DNA of 64,000 nucleotides from Planctomycetaceae bacterium (GCA_006969385.1 CP030884.1:3286001-3350000), one strand, 5' to 3'. Shown: positions 26,404 through 35,850, counted from the first letter of the stretch. The notes: a model not told the origin generated them from the sequence alone. Program-made: numbers and translations.

Positions 26404-27063
26404 CTACTCAGTTTGGCCCGCGAATCGGTCGGGCTCGGCCATGACTTCTTCCCATCCGTTGACGTAGATATAGATGTTCTGATAGTCGAACTCGGCCATG
26501 ACTTTGGCAACATTGTGGCTCGCTTCGCAGGAACCGCCACCGCAGTAAACGATAATGGGCTTGCCCGGTCCCGGTAATACACCGACGGCCATGAGGTTTT
26601 CGATGTTTTCGTAGATGGCGCTGGAAGGCAGCAGGTGAGCGCCCTTCAAGTGGCCGTCGTCAAACTCGTATTCCTCGCGCGCGTCGACAAAATGGGCGGT
26701 GCCGTTGATGAGGTGGTCCACCACCATGTCGAGTTTGGCGACGGGGAAGCCGCCCGAGAATTCGGGCTCGTCGTTTGAGACTGCCGCGTCTGCAGTTAGA
26801 GATGCATCGGTTGCGCCTGATGAGTCGCTCACTTCCGCATCGTTATCAGTCACTTTTTCCGATGCGTCGCCGCTCGTTCCGGGTTGATTACGATCCGCCC
26901 CGGTCTTCGCGATTGCGTCGCTCGTCTGCTGCTTGACCCACGCCATCTTTTGGGGCGGCGCAGCTTTGGTAGGTGACCACGTGTCGTACCACATGGCCTT
27001 GGCAGCGACGCCGGTGATGACGCTGACGATTAGGATGACGATAACGCCGAAAATGTGTTTCAT
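26404..27063 (-). CDS. Membrane-anchored rhodanese-like protein
   Basis: One N-terminal helix (HIFGVIVILIVSVITGVAAKA) anchors or exports the protein. An acidic Ser/Asp-rich linker of about 60 residues follows, then a single rhodanese domain (DMVVDHLINGTAHFVDAREEYEFDDGHLKGA) with the active-site cysteine in VYCGGGSCEAS near residue 175. The 219-residue length fits a single-domain form. Rhodaneses carry persulfide sulfur; here it would act outside the cytoplasm with the MauE-like protein encoded downstream. Confidence 0.88.
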   Translation of the reverse strand: MKHIFGVIVILIVSVITGVAAKAMWYDTWSPTKAAPPQKMAWVKQQTSDAIAKTGADRNQPGTSGDASEKVTDNDAEVSDSSGATDASLTADAAVSNDEPEFSGGFPVAKLDMVVDHLINGTAHFVDAREEYEFDDGHLKGAHLLPSSAIYENIENLMAVGVLPGPGKPIIVYCGGGSCEASHNVAKVMAEFDYQNIYIYVNGWEEVMAEPDRFAGQTE

Positions 27064-27222
27064 TGCGATCTCGCTTTTCGAATTCGAAGGGCGCGATGCC
27101 CTGTTGAATGCACGCCTTTTCCTGACTGTTATATCCTACCCTCAACACGTGCAATACGCGTCCTGCGGCTGTAACTTGGCGGTAACGCGATAGCGACGCT
27201 ATCGTTCAGTCGGTTTTTCGCG

Positions 27223-27936
27223 GTGTTGGCTGCCGTGTCGGCACCAACGCATTTTTCGTGGGCATGGTTTATGAGACTGTTTGGATTGATTTTGTCGCTG
27301 GTTGTGTTGTTCGCGCTACCGTTCCTGCTGTTTGGGGAGTTGTTTACCGTCACGCCGGGCGGAAACGAGGCGGTCGAGCGGTTGGAATCGTACGGGCATT
27401 GGTCGTGGGCCATGGGTGTGGGGCTGATCGTCGGCGACTTGGTGCTGCCGATCCCGGCGACGGCGGTGATGGCGGCGATGGGAATTATGTATGGGCCGGT
27501 CGGCGGTGGGCTATTGGCGGGCGGCGCGTCCTTTTTGGCGGGTGCGATTGCGTTTGTCGCAACACGCCGCTTTGGTCGCGGGTTGGCATTGAAGCTTGCG
27601 GGTGAAGATGAGTTAGCGCGTTCGGAACGATTCTTTGCGCGGGCGGGCGGCTACGCCGTGGCGCTCTCGCGCGGGTTGCCGGTGTTGCCGGAAGTGACGG
27701 CGTGCTTAGCAGGATTATCGCGCATGCGGCGGCGCATTTTTTATCCGGCGTTGGCGCTGGGCAGCTTCGCGACGGGCTTCGCGTATGCCGGATTGGGCTA
27801 CGCCGGGCGCGAGAGTCCGACGGTGTCCTTATTGCTCGGCGCGGTGATACCGGTAGCGCTGTGGCCGTTGGTGAAACGGATGGTGCGCGATAAGCCGGCG
27901 GATGCGTCGGATGATTCGGTAATGTCCGAGGATTGA
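27223..27936 (+). CDS. VTT-domain (DedA/TVP38-like) membrane protein
   Basis: The protein has the VTT domain of DedA/TVP38 proteins, linked to lipid scrambling or transport. Helices appear at about residues 17-38, 62-80, 88-110 and in the C-terminal third. Signature parts are VGDLVLPIPATAVMAAMG, ARAGGYAVALSRGLPVLPEV and ACLAGLSRMRRRIFYPALALGS. The GTG at 27223 gives 237 residues; ATG 27271 (221 residues, starting at the first helix) is equally likely. Single gene, divergent from the rhodanese gene. Confidence 0.8.
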   Translation: MLAAVSAPTHFSWAWFMRLFGLILSLVVLFALPFLLFGELFTVTPGGNEAVERLESYGHWSWAMGVGLIVGDLVLPIPATAVMAAMGIMYGPVGGGLLAGGASFLAGAIAFVATRRFGRGLALKLAGEDELARSERFFARAGGYAVALSRGLPVLPEVTACLAGLSRMRRRIFYPALALGSFATGFAYAGLGYAGRESPTVSLLLGAVIPVALWPLVKRMVRDKPADASDDSVMSED

Positions 27937-28005
27937 TGGCGGATGGTTTGGCTTTGTGATCGAGCAGAATTTAATACGAATCGAATTCATGCAATGCTGT
28001 AAAAT

Positions 28006-30132
28006 CTAATTCGCGTCGCTATCCCCTTGTGCCACGACGGTCGGCACGTTGCGATACACGCGCCAGTCATCATTCGACCATGCCAAGGGTAAGCGGCTGA
28101 GGTCGCCCGTGTGTTGGCGGGCATCGACGACGATGTAGTCCGGCTGATAATTTTCGGCAAGCGCTTCGGCGCGGTTCGCATCGAGCGTTCGGTAGCTCGC
28201 AAAGCATTGTTCCATACTGGTGAATTCGATTCCGGCGACATCGACGAGTCGCTCGTACCAGCGCAACGTGTCGGCGGGTAGGATGGGCATGCATTTCCAG
28301 TCGATCACAATCGCGCGGCCGGTCTGAACGCGAAACGCGTTTAGATCGGGCGGTATCACGAAACGCGTACCCGTCGGCGTGGATCGGCACCACTCAAAGA
28401 GCGCGCGGTCGGGTTCGTCGGGTTGCGGACCGAAGTGATCTTTACGCTGCACGCCGGCGCGAAACGTAAAGGCAAGAATGAATGCGAGCGCGCCGACGGG
28501 CAGTGCGGCTCGGGCAAAGCGCGGGATAGCCCAATCGCCGCGTCGCTTAAGTCTGAGTTGCGACAGAACGGCCAGTGACGTCGCGCCGACTGCACCGATG
28601 CATAAGGCCAATTGCAGCTTTCCGATGCCGCTAAAGCATATAGCAGCCAGCGCGGTAACGACTATGACACCATTTGCCAACCTAACGTCATCGCCAGCCG
28701 TCAACCACCGGTAGCATAAACCGACGATCACTACGGTACTCCAACTGCGAAGACCGTATGCACTGACGCCGGCGAGATGCAGGCCAAAGGTTGTACCGAT
28801 GAGGAGCAGCGCGACGATTCGCGCGTGAGTCGTATGGTGATGAAACATGCGGACAACGGCGCCAGCAGTCAGCAAGACTGCGATCGTGACGAGAAACGGT
28901 GCCATGCGCCACGGGAACAACAATGCAATCAGATCGCTTGCGAGTATCGCGTTGCATGTGATCCCACCGACGACGATTGCCGACACGATGGCGACGATGT
29001 GTCGTGCGTGTTTGCTCACGTTTTGCGGCGGTGCAATTAAACATGCCAAGATCGCCATAGCGATCACTGCGATGAAGCGCAGCACGCGTTCGCCTTCCCA
29101 CGTGAGCGGGCGCGAATGGTAGGGCATGTATAAGTCGTGCAGAATCCACTGTGCGGCCGCGGCGGCGGCCTGTTGTTCGGCGGTGCGCGATTCGAGCGCG
29201 AACGGCAAATGAAAGAAGACGGCAAGGCCGAGCGGCGCGATCAGCCATAGGGCCCAACGAATTTTCAACTGGCGGCCTTGCATCAAGATAAGCAGGCCGA
29301 CAATCGCAACGGCCCATACCATGTAATTGATATGAAACAAGGCGGCGATGCCGAGGATGAGGCCGGCGGCGCGATGACGACCGACAGCGATAAGCGTTAA
29401 CCCCGCGAACAGGCCGACGGCACCGACAGTGGCCGGCTGAAAGATCATGTTGATCAGGTTGGTCAGGCCCATGTAAGGGCGCGGCACGATGACCAACAGA
29501 AACACGGCAAGTGCTGTAACAGCGATGGGACGGTCAAACCAATGTCGCGCCAAGGCGAACAGGCAGGCGACGACAACGATGGCGGCGGTGATGTTGGCCA
29601 GCGCAAAGACGATCGGCAACGATCCGAGCCGCGCCATGCCGACGATGAGCGGCGTGAACGTGATGTGATGGGCGCGCGTTTGGCACGTGAACCAATCGTT
29701 GGCAAGGAACGACGGGTCGAGCGCGTGCAGGCCGTGGACGAGGTATTGGTAATGGTTACTCACGCCGTAGGCGATACCGACGCAAAGGCCAAAGGCGACG
29801 CCGAGCGCGATGATGGTGAGCCAGGTCGCGATGGTGGTTAGTTTGGATGGCCGCGTGGGTAGGGGCATGTCCCCCAGCCCCGGAGATGCAGGGGCACCCG
29901 ATGCGACTGTGCCGTCGTCTGTAATTGTCGGTGCGTGCAGTTGCTTGGCGTAGTCCCCCAACCCTGGAAGGGCAGGGGCACCCATATCAGGGGCACACAG
30001 TGCGTTATCAGCCGGCTTACTCTCGCGGACCTCATGGTCCATATTGTGTTGCGTAATGCCGTGGTTGTGATCGATCGGTTCCGCGAAGTCGGTGGGCTTG
30101 CTCGATGACATGATGCGCGCGGGAATGATCAC
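28006..30132 (-). CDS. Polytopic membrane protein, GT-C-like, possibly DUF6798
   Basis: A large integral membrane protein with at least ten helices from about residue 98 to 560 and a C-terminal extramembrane part of about 130 residues. The first loop HALDPSFLANDWFTCQTRAHH and the C-terminal CRSTPTGTRFVIPPDLNAF and YIVVDARQHTG resemble GT-C-like proteins I associate with DUF6798; the family call is from memory. Residues 51-60 and 79-88 are translated copies of an intergenic repeat (GAPALPGLGD, GAPASPGLGD). The real start may be ATG 29868, just after the second copy; GTG 30132 and ATG 30111 are the longer options. No clear ribosome binding site marks any of them. Confidence 0.72.
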   Translation of the reverse strand: MIIPARIMSSSKPTDFAEPIDHNHGITQHNMDHEVRESKPADNALCAPDMGAPALPGLGDYAKQLHAPTITDDGTVASGAPASPGLGDMPLPTRPSKLTTIATWLTIIALGVAFGLCVGIAYGVSNHYQYLVHGLHALDPSFLANDWFTCQTRAHHITFTPLIVGMARLGSLPIVFALANITAAIVVVACLFALARHWFDRPIAVTALAVFLLVIVPRPYMGLTNLINMIFQPATVGAVGLFAGLTLIAVGRHRAAGLILGIAALFHINYMVWAVAIVGLLILMQGRQLKIRWALWLIAPLGLAVFFHLPFALESRTAEQQAAAAAAQWILHDLYMPYHSRPLTWEGERVLRFIAVIAMAILACLIAPPQNVSKHARHIVAIVSAIVVGGITCNAILASDLIALLFPWRMAPFLVTIAVLLTAGAVVRMFHHHTTHARIVALLLIGTTFGLHLAGVSAYGLRSWSTVVIVGLCYRWLTAGDDVRLANGVIVVTALAAICFSGIGKLQLALCIGAVGATSLAVLSQLRLKRRGDWAIPRFARAALPVGALAFILAFTFRAGVQRKDHFGPQPDEPDRALFEWCRSTPTGTRFVIPPDLNAFRVQTGRAIVIDWKCMPILPADTLRWYERLVDVAGIEFTSMEQCFASYRTLDANRAEALAENYQPDYIVVDARQHTGDLSRLPLAWSNDDWRVYRNVPTVVAQGDSDAN
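29869..29983. repeat. Two CCCCCAGCCC...GGGGCACCC repeats inside a reading frame
   Basis: Copies at 29869-29899 and 29953-29983 lie in the same frame at the 5' part of the membrane protein gene and read GAP-x-(L/S)PGLGD in both cases. Confidence 0.8.
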
Positions 30133-30168
30133 GTTTGGCGAATCGTATCGCCGGTTCTAGGCGTTTGT

Positions 30169-31032
30169 CTAATTCTTGACGGCCATGATGCCTTGGTTGA
30201 CGCAAAAGCGACCGAGCGTTTGACCGTAGCGATCGAGATGTCGCAGCAGAGGATGCAACGCGCGGATTTGAAATGGAAACAAATGGAATCCGCGGCGATC
30301 GACGATGCGCACGGGCTCGCGGTCGAACCAACCGTGAAACTCCGTCCAGCCGGGCCAGTTTTCGATGCCTTTATACGGGCGCCAGTCGAAGCGATTCGCC
30401 AGCGCGCAAAGCCAATACCACGTGCGGTTGTTCGATGTAATCGCGACCAAGCCGCCGGGGCGACAGACGCGAATGAGTTCGTGTACGGCCCGGCCCGGGT
30501 CGTGCGTGTGTTCGATGCATTCGGAGCTGATCACGACATCGAAGCTGCCATCGGGAAATTGCAGATCGAGCACATCGCCGACGACGGTTTTGGCATTGCA
30601 TTTGTCGCTGACTTGAGACAACAAGCGCGGACCGATGTCTAGGGCGGTGACGTCGGCACCGCGGCGGCAGGCGGCGCGGCTGAACCAGCCGGTGCCGCAG
30701 CCCGCATCGAGCAGTTGCCGTCCGTGCAAATCCACATCTTTAAGGAAGACATCGAAGATGACGTGAAGGCGCCGTTCGAGGTCGTACATATTCATGACGG
30801 CGTCGAATTCGTCGGCGATGCTGTCGTAGAACAATTCGCGCGGCGGGTGGACCGTCGCATCTTGCCGTGATGGGATCGGTCGCTCGGCGGGAATCACCGG
30901 CGTCGGGAGTGCGGGCGTGTTGAGCGGGACGGTCAATTCCGATTGGGTGGCGGGGGTATCGATGGCCAAAACAACGCGCCTCCGTGCGGACGATGAATGC
31001 GGGCAGGTGATTTTCTGGGCGCGCAATGACAC
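30169..31032 (-). CDS. Class I SAM-dependent methyltransferase
   Basis: Methyltransferase_11-type enzyme. The SAM-binding motif I is LLDAGCGTGWFSRA near residue 107, followed by the acidic end of strand 2 (VTALDIGPRLL), the GDVLDLQFPDGSFDVVISSECIEH segment and the post-motif VCRPGGLVAITSNNR. The first 60 residues are Pro/Thr-rich and unstructured, so the GTG start at 31032 is uncertain. The substrate is unknown; C-terminal aromatic residues and the neighbour GT-C-like gene (37 bases away, same strand) fit lipid or sugar modification. Confidence 0.85.
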   Translation of the reverse strand: MSLRAQKITCPHSSSARRRVVLAIDTPATQSELTVPLNTPALPTPVIPAERPIPSRQDATVHPPRELFYDSIADEFDAVMNMYDLERRLHVIFDVFLKDVDLHGRQLLDAGCGTGWFSRAACRRGADVTALDIGPRLLSQVSDKCNAKTVVGDVLDLQFPDGSFDVVISSECIEHTHDPGRAVHELIRVCRPGGLVAITSNNRTWYWLCALANRFDWRPYKGIENWPGWTEFHGWFDREPVRIVDRRGFHLFPFQIRALHPLLRHLDRYGQTLGRFCVNQGIMAVKN

Positions 31033-31194
31033 GACGCACCTGTACCTGAGATATCGGAAGGAAATCGGGTGGAATCAAAGAAAGGTGCGGCACGCGGACC
31101 GGCGCGAGCAAATCGACGGGCAAGAATTGCGCTGATGTAGGACGCCGTCCACGATGTAGTACACCATGCACACGGAATAGGTGCGTGGCCTTTT

Positions 31195-31345
31195 CTCCCT
31201 CTCCCTCGCAGGGAGGTAGTGGTATCGATTGGGGGGAGCATCGCTGTCCCGGCGGTGTTTATTCGCTTCTCCCACCGGCGAGACGCCGATGCTCCCCGCC
31301 GCAGAAATCTAACGACATCAGGACACTCAGGGAGAGGGTTTAAGC
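31195..31345. repeat. Nested inverted-repeat element
   Basis: GGGGAGCATCG (31234-31244) pairs with CGATGCTCCCC (31288-31298), with inner CCGGCGGTG and CACCGGCG arms. An outer pair CTCCCTCTCCCT and AGGGAGAGG flanks it. The 396-base gap 31033-31428 holds no supported gene. Confidence 0.6.
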
Positions 31346-31428
31346 TAAAACACAGGAACTACGAGCATCGAAAATTTTTGGGTAGCCCCAATAGTCGCTT
31401 GGGTTAAACGAGAAGCATTGGTGCTATT

Positions 31429-33609
31429 CTATTGATTCGCTTCCAGCCATTGGGCTTCTTCGGCGCTGAGAGCGTGGCGGTCTTTAATTGCCTTGAACTT
31501 CTCAACGGCTTCTTTCTTCCATTCCGCCGCGTTTTTCTTTTGCTCGGCCGGGAATTTGTCGGCACCATCCACGAGGGTCGTAAGCACCGACGCAGTGATC
31601 GACATGAGGTTGGTGTTGTCGGCGTTCTTCTCTTCCAAGCTCCGACAGAGTTTGAGGGCGGCGTCGAGTTGGTCGAAGGCTTCCTTTCCCTTGTCCATCT
31701 TCAATAGACACTTGGCATATTCGATGCGCGTACGAATGAGGCCGGGCGGATCGCGCGGCGGCTCTCGGTCGAATATCGACAGCGCCGTTTTAAAGCCGAA
31801 CTCGGCCAGCGTGGTCGAACCGGCGGCGGTGTGGCCGCGCGCCTGCAGCATCAGGGCGTAGGCGGTTAACGGTGATTCCGAGCCCGTCTTTGCTTCCGTG
31901 ATTTGCAGGGCCATATCGCAATGCGGCAGTGCTTCATCGGCTTTGCCTTGGGCGAGTAGCGCGCGTGCCAAAGAAGCGTGGCCGTTAATCAGTTGTTCGT
32001 CACCGGCACCTTTGATGCGTTTGATATCGTCGATCGCTTGTTGAAGGACCCGCACGGCTTCGTCGTACTTGCCTGCGTCGACAAGCGCCGATCCGTACGC
32101 CACGGCCTGTACGGCGGGGTCCGCATTCTTCGTATCGGTGTTTTCTTCCCGCATCCAATCGACAAGCACCTTCATGTATTTAACCGAGGGTTCGATCAGG
32201 CTGGCTTGTCGGGCCGAGGCGGCCAGGTCGCGAACGGATGCGATGGCTTGTTGCTTGAAACCCGCTTCGTAAGCGCGCTTGGCATCGGCGAGCGTCTTAT
32301 CCATCTGCGCGATGCCTTTGTCGATTTGGCCGTTGGCAACGTATGCCGAACCGAGCAGCGCCGAACGTTGCACGACGTCAAAGCGATCGGTCGCGGAATC
32401 CGACTGTTCGCGCGACAGGATCTTTTCGTATAAAGCGATCGACTTATCGAGTTGGCCGCTGCGATAGTAGTCGTATGCCAAGTTCGATTCTTCCAGCAGC
32501 AACCACGGGTGATCGGCGCTGAGATTTTTTCCGAAGATTTCCAATGCCTTTTGACGCATCGGAATGGCTTCGGCGACCGTTTCCGGAAGACGGCCATACA
32601 TCCAGCCGAGGTTGCTGTACGAAACGCCCAAATTGAGGTCGTCGGGGGGAAGTCGTTTCTTGCGAATGGCCAAGGCTTTCAGTTTGGCATTAACGGCTTG
32701 CGGCACTTTACCGAGTTGAAACAGAATCGTGCCAAGGTTATCGATGCTCTCGGCCGCTTCGGCGGAATCGCCGGTGGTCGCCTGTAGAATCGTGACGGCG
32801 CTGCTGAGCGCGTCGGCGGCATCTTCCAGCTTTTTGCGATCCGACGCGCTGCGATTGGCCTGATGCATCAGCGACCATCCGAGCTTGTCGCGCGCCTTCG
32901 CGTATTGCGGATGGTTAGTGCCGTAAACGCGGGCGGCTACGGCGACGGCACGTTCGATGGTGGCGGTGGAGATTTCATAGTCCGCCAGGTTGAGATGGGC
33001 ATCGCCTTTTTCGAGGATGATAGTGGCAGCGAGCGGCAAAAAGGCGGGCGGCAGTTCGGCGAGTTTCGTCAGCGCACTATCGGCCAGTGCGATCGCATCG
33101 GCGTAATTGCCGTCATCGACAAGTTTCACGCTCTTCGCGGTATCCATCGCGAGTTGGCCGGCGATGTCAGGCTTTGATTTGGCCGCCTCAAGAAAGATGT
33201 TGAGCACGTTGGCGGTAATGACCAGATAGTTACGGTCGTTCACGAGACCCAATAGCTTGGTACGGGCGGGCTCAAGTTTGGATCGTGCGTCATCGAGCTT
33301 GCCGGCATCGATGTCTTTCTGCACGGCTTCGATCTGGTTTTTTAGGTCATCGAATTCGGCGCGCTGGGCGTCGTCGAGCGGCTTACCTTCTTTGTTCACG
33401 AGTGGGGCGTCTTTGAGCGGAATCTTCTCGATCGGTTCAAACAGCTCGGCGTGAGTACGCTTACCCGACACATCGGCTTGCGCGAACACGGCAGGCGAAG
33501 CGATGGCTGCGCTTAAAAGCAAGATCAAACACGAACGAAATGCAGTCGGATAAAACACGAGAACGCCCCTCGGTTTGGTGATGATTGGAATCTTTGAAGA
33601 CCTACGCAT
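31429..33609 (-). CDS. Secreted TPR-repeat protein
   Basis: The 726-residue protein has a signal peptide after a basic leader (SCLILLLSAAIASPAVFAQA, cleavage near residue 45). The rest is helical with many tetratricopeptide repeats, for example the blocks ATIERAVAVAARVYGTNHP, AVNAKLKALAIRKKRLPPD and AIPMRQKALEIFGKNLSADHP, spaced about 42 residues apart as in kinesin-light-chain-like TPRs. It is likely a periplasmic scaffold; no enzymatic domain is seen. It is transcribed alone. Confidence 0.8.
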   Translation of the reverse strand: MRRSSKIPIITKPRGVLVFYPTAFRSCLILLLSAAIASPAVFAQADVSGKRTHAELFEPIEKIPLKDAPLVNKEGKPLDDAQRAEFDDLKNQIEAVQKDIDAGKLDDARSKLEPARTKLLGLVNDRNYLVITANVLNIFLEAAKSKPDIAGQLAMDTAKSVKLVDDGNYADAIALADSALTKLAELPPAFLPLAATIILEKGDAHLNLADYEISTATIERAVAVAARVYGTNHPQYAKARDKLGWSLMHQANRSASDRKKLEDAADALSSAVTILQATTGDSAEAAESIDNLGTILFQLGKVPQAVNAKLKALAIRKKRLPPDDLNLGVSYSNLGWMYGRLPETVAEAIPMRQKALEIFGKNLSADHPWLLLEESNLAYDYYRSGQLDKSIALYEKILSREQSDSATDRFDVVQRSALLGSAYVANGQIDKGIAQMDKTLADAKRAYEAGFKQQAIASVRDLAASARQASLIEPSVKYMKVLVDWMREENTDTKNADPAVQAVAYGSALVDAGKYDEAVRVLQQAIDDIKRIKGAGDEQLINGHASLARALLAQGKADEALPHCDMALQITEAKTGSESPLTAYALMLQARGHTAAGSTTLAEFGFKTALSIFDREPPRDPPGLIRTRIEYAKCLLKMDKGKEAFDQLDAALKLCRSLEEKNADNTNLMSITASVLTTLVDGADKFPAEQKKNAAEWKKEAVEKFKAIKDRHALSAEEAQWLEANQ

Positions 33610-33698
33610 CCACTAGGGAATACGCAGTCTTAGACTTATCCTAACGGTCGGAAAGTTAACGGCCAACCGAGACCACCGTAACGGTTGTTGTAATGCAT

Positions 33699-34358
33699 TT
33701 AGCGCTGAATATCGGCGAGCATCGATTCGAGTTGGCCGATGATGCGCCCCGCTATGCGGCGTTTGCTACCGGCCGGCCACGATTGCCAATCGTCGCCTTG
33801 GCGAAGGAACTCCACGGTGGCTTCGCCGGCATGAAGGTTGTCGGGGCCGTTGAGCACGATGGCGTCGGCGCGTTTATTTTTTAACTTCGCTTCGGCCTTG
33901 CGGCGACCGTCGTGGTCTTCAAGGGCGAAGGCAATGTTGATGCGATCTTGCTTGATACGACCGAGGGTGGCGGCGATGTCGGGCGTGGGCCGTAACTCGA
34001 CAACGGTGCGGCCTTGCTGCTTCGGCAGTTTTTTTGCGGCGCGTTTCTCCGGGCGATAGTCGCAGACGGCGGCGGCGAAGATGGCGGCGTCGGCATCGGC
34101 GTAAGCAGCCTTGGCGGCGGCCAGCATTTCCGCGCCGGTGGTGACGCGCACGACGGTCGCGCGGGGCGGGTCTTTAAGGCAAACGGGGCCACAGATGAGC
34201 GTTACGCGGTGACCGCGGGCGACGGCGGCGCGGGCGAGAGCATCACCCATCTTGCCGGAGGACGGATTGCTAATGAAGCGTACGGAATCGAGAAACTCGC
34301 GCGTCGGGCCGGACGTGATGACGATGTGGTAACGCGGTTTGCGAGGGCGGGGCGGCAT
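33699..34358 (-). CDS. coaB: Phosphopantothenate-cysteine ligase (CoaB), stand-alone
   Basis: CoaB joins phosphopantothenate to cysteine in coenzyme A synthesis. The DFP-family signature [25 protein letters not shown] opens the 219-residue protein, followed by [25 protein letters not shown] and ADAIVLNG. The usual lysine-rich loop is [11 protein letters not shown]. In most bacteria CoaB is the second half of a bifunctional CoaBC; here it is a separate gene 12 bases after coaC. Confidence 0.9.
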   Translation of the reverse strand: MPPRPRKPRYHIVITSGPTREFLDSVRFISNPSSGKMGDALARAAVARGHRVTLICGPVCLKDPPRATVVRVTTGAEMLAAAKAAYADADAAIFAAAVCDYRPEKRAAKKLPKQQGRTVVELRPTPDIAATLGRIKQDRINIAFALEDHDGRRKAEAKLKNKRADAIVLNGPDNLHAGEATVEFLRQGDDWQSWPAGSKRRIAGRIIGQLESMLADIQR

Positions 34359-34370
34359 GGTGGCGTGTTG

Positions 34371-34967
34371 CTACTTTGCGTCAACGTGCTTCGGCGGATG
34401 GGCCAACATCATCTCCGCCGCGCGCGCGACGATGTCCGCCGGTTCGGGCATGCGGCCCTTGCCGATGGTGCGGCACGCCAGCCAGCCTTCGCCGGGTTGC
34501 ATGGTTTCGTAACCGTGTTCGCCAAGGGCGGCGAGGTTGCGTTGCACAATCGGATTATCCCACATGCGCGTGTTCATGGCGGGCACGAGCAAGACCGGCG
34601 AGTTTTTGGCCAGCAGCAACGTCGACACGACATCATCGCCGAGACCGGCGTTGAGCTTACCGATGGTATTGGCCGTAGCCGGCGCGACGATAACAAGGTC
34701 GGCATCTTCGGTAAGCCGCAAATGCTGGGGGTCGTGCTCTTCGGAATCCTGCCAAACGCTGGTCATGACGGCGCGACCGCTCAACGCTTCAAACGTGAGC
34801 GGCGTGATAAAGCGCTGGGCGGCTTCGGTCATTGCGACGGTCGTGTGCACACCACGCTGCACCAGCGCCGAGACGACGCTGGCGACCTTGTACGACGCGA
34901 TGCCGCCGCAAACGCAAACCAACACGCGATAGCCGTTGAGAGACGGGTTGTTGCCGTCGTTACTCAT
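34371..34967 (-). CDS. coaC: Phosphopantothenoylcysteine decarboxylase (CoaC), stand-alone
   Basis: This flavoprotein decarboxylates phosphopantothenoylcysteine. Motifs are VCVCGGIASYKVASVV (FMN binding), the active-site-type histidine in DPQHLRLTEDADLVIVAPATANTIGK, LLVPAMNTRMWDNP and the substrate-clamp cysteine in GWLACRTIGKGRM. I take ATG 34967 (198 residues), which overlaps the rpoZ stop by eight bases (ATGAGTAA); eight more residues are possible upstream. The split of CoaBC into two genes is uncommon outside some lineages. Confidence 0.9.
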   Translation of the reverse strand: MSNDGNNPSLNGYRVLVCVCGGIASYKVASVVSALVQRGVHTTVAMTEAAQRFITPLTFEALSGRAVMTSVWQDSEEHDPQHLRLTEDADLVIVAPATANTIGKLNAGLGDDVVSTLLLAKNSPVLLVPAMNTRMWDNPIVQRNLAALGEHGYETMQPGEGWLACRTIGKGRMPEPADIVARAAEMMLAHPPKHVDAK

Positions 34968-35178
34968 CGGCGGCGCCGGCCATCTCCGCATCCTTGTAGC
35001 CGATTTTGCCTTCGTGGATTTCCTGCACGACGATTTCCAGCGGCGTCATGTCGCCGGGTTCGATCATCGGGCGGGCACCGAGCAGCAGTTCGCGCCAGCG
35101 CTTTTGAATCAGGGCCGTCAGGCGGAACCGACCGCCGACTTTGTTAATCAGGTCTTCGTCTTTCAATAGTTCGATCAT
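34960..35178 (-). CDS. rpoZ: RNA polymerase omega subunit
   Basis: Omega helps fold and hold the beta' subunit of RNA polymerase. The 72-residue protein has the diagnostic GGRFRLTALIQKRWRELLLGARP block at residues 15-37 and an acidic tail. It lies between gmk and coaC, the common gmk-rpoZ-coaBC order. The start is ATG 35178. Confidence 0.9.
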   Translation of the reverse strand: MIELLKDEDLINKVGGRFRLTALIQKRWRELLLGARPMIEPGDMTPLEIVVQEIHEGKIGYKDAEMAGAADE

Positions 35179-35222
35179 CGAAATGCTTCTCCGAGGTTAA
35201 AAATACCAATGTCTATTTTATC

Positions 35223-35825
35223 TTAGGGGGCCGCGACGCCGCGGGCGAGTTGCTGGCGCACCAGCGTTTCGATCCGCGTTATCGATCGATCCAACACGTC
35301 ATTTTCCACGAATGCATCAAACGCGCCGGACTGGCGGGCCAGTTCGACTTCGCTGGCCGCCTTGCTGAGGCGCTCTTCGATGGATTGCGCCGAGTCGGTG
35401 CCGCGCTCGGTGAGCCGCTTCTTCTGCGTGTCCGGCGCGAGCATGATGAATACGGCCAACGAGTCCGTCAGCTTCTCGCGCACCTGTATGCAGCCATGCA
35501 CATCGATATCCAAAATGATGATGCGACCATCGGCCAGCGCTTCTTCGACAGAAAGCAAGCGCGTGCCGTAGAAGTGGCCGTACACCTCCGCCCATTCGAG
35601 CAGTTCATCATTATCGCGCATGCGGACAAACTCGTCGCGATCGACAAAATGGTAATCGCGCTCGGGCACTTCCTTCGGACGCGGCGGACGTGTCGTAACC
35701 GACACGCTGAATTCCGCCGGCAACCGATCGCACAGGCGATGGCAGATCGTCGATTTACCGGCACCGCTGGGGCCGCTGACGACCAAAACCAGGCCGCGTT
35801 GAGTTGTCGAATCCGAATCGGGCAT
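35223..35825 (-). CDS. gmk: Guanylate kinase
   Basis: Gmk phosphorylates GMP to GDP. The P-loop is VSGPSGAGKSTICHRL (residues 15-30), followed by VSVTTRPPRPKEVPERDYHFV (GMP binding), EWAEVYGHFYGT, ILDIDVHG and the lid region RGTDSAQSIEERL. Length is 200 residues, as expected. It follows yicC by 25 bases and precedes rpoZ by 44 in the same operon. Confidence 0.96.
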   Translation of the reverse strand: MPDSDSTTQRGLVLVVSGPSGAGKSTICHRLCDRLPAEFSVSVTTRPPRPKEVPERDYHFVDRDEFVRMRDNDELLEWAEVYGHFYGTRLLSVEEALADGRIIILDIDVHGCIQVREKLTDSLAVFIMLAPDTQKKRLTERGTDSAQSIEERLSKAASEVELARQSGAFDAFVENDVLDRSITRIETLVRQQLARGVAAP

Positions 35826-35850
35826 GCGCTATCGAGTCTTTCCCTTACTG

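Noticed and set aside
34014..35147. Plus-strand frame of 377 codons across coaB, coaC and rpoZ
   Set aside because: Antisense to three conserved genes; GC-rich codon bias keeps the opposite frame open.
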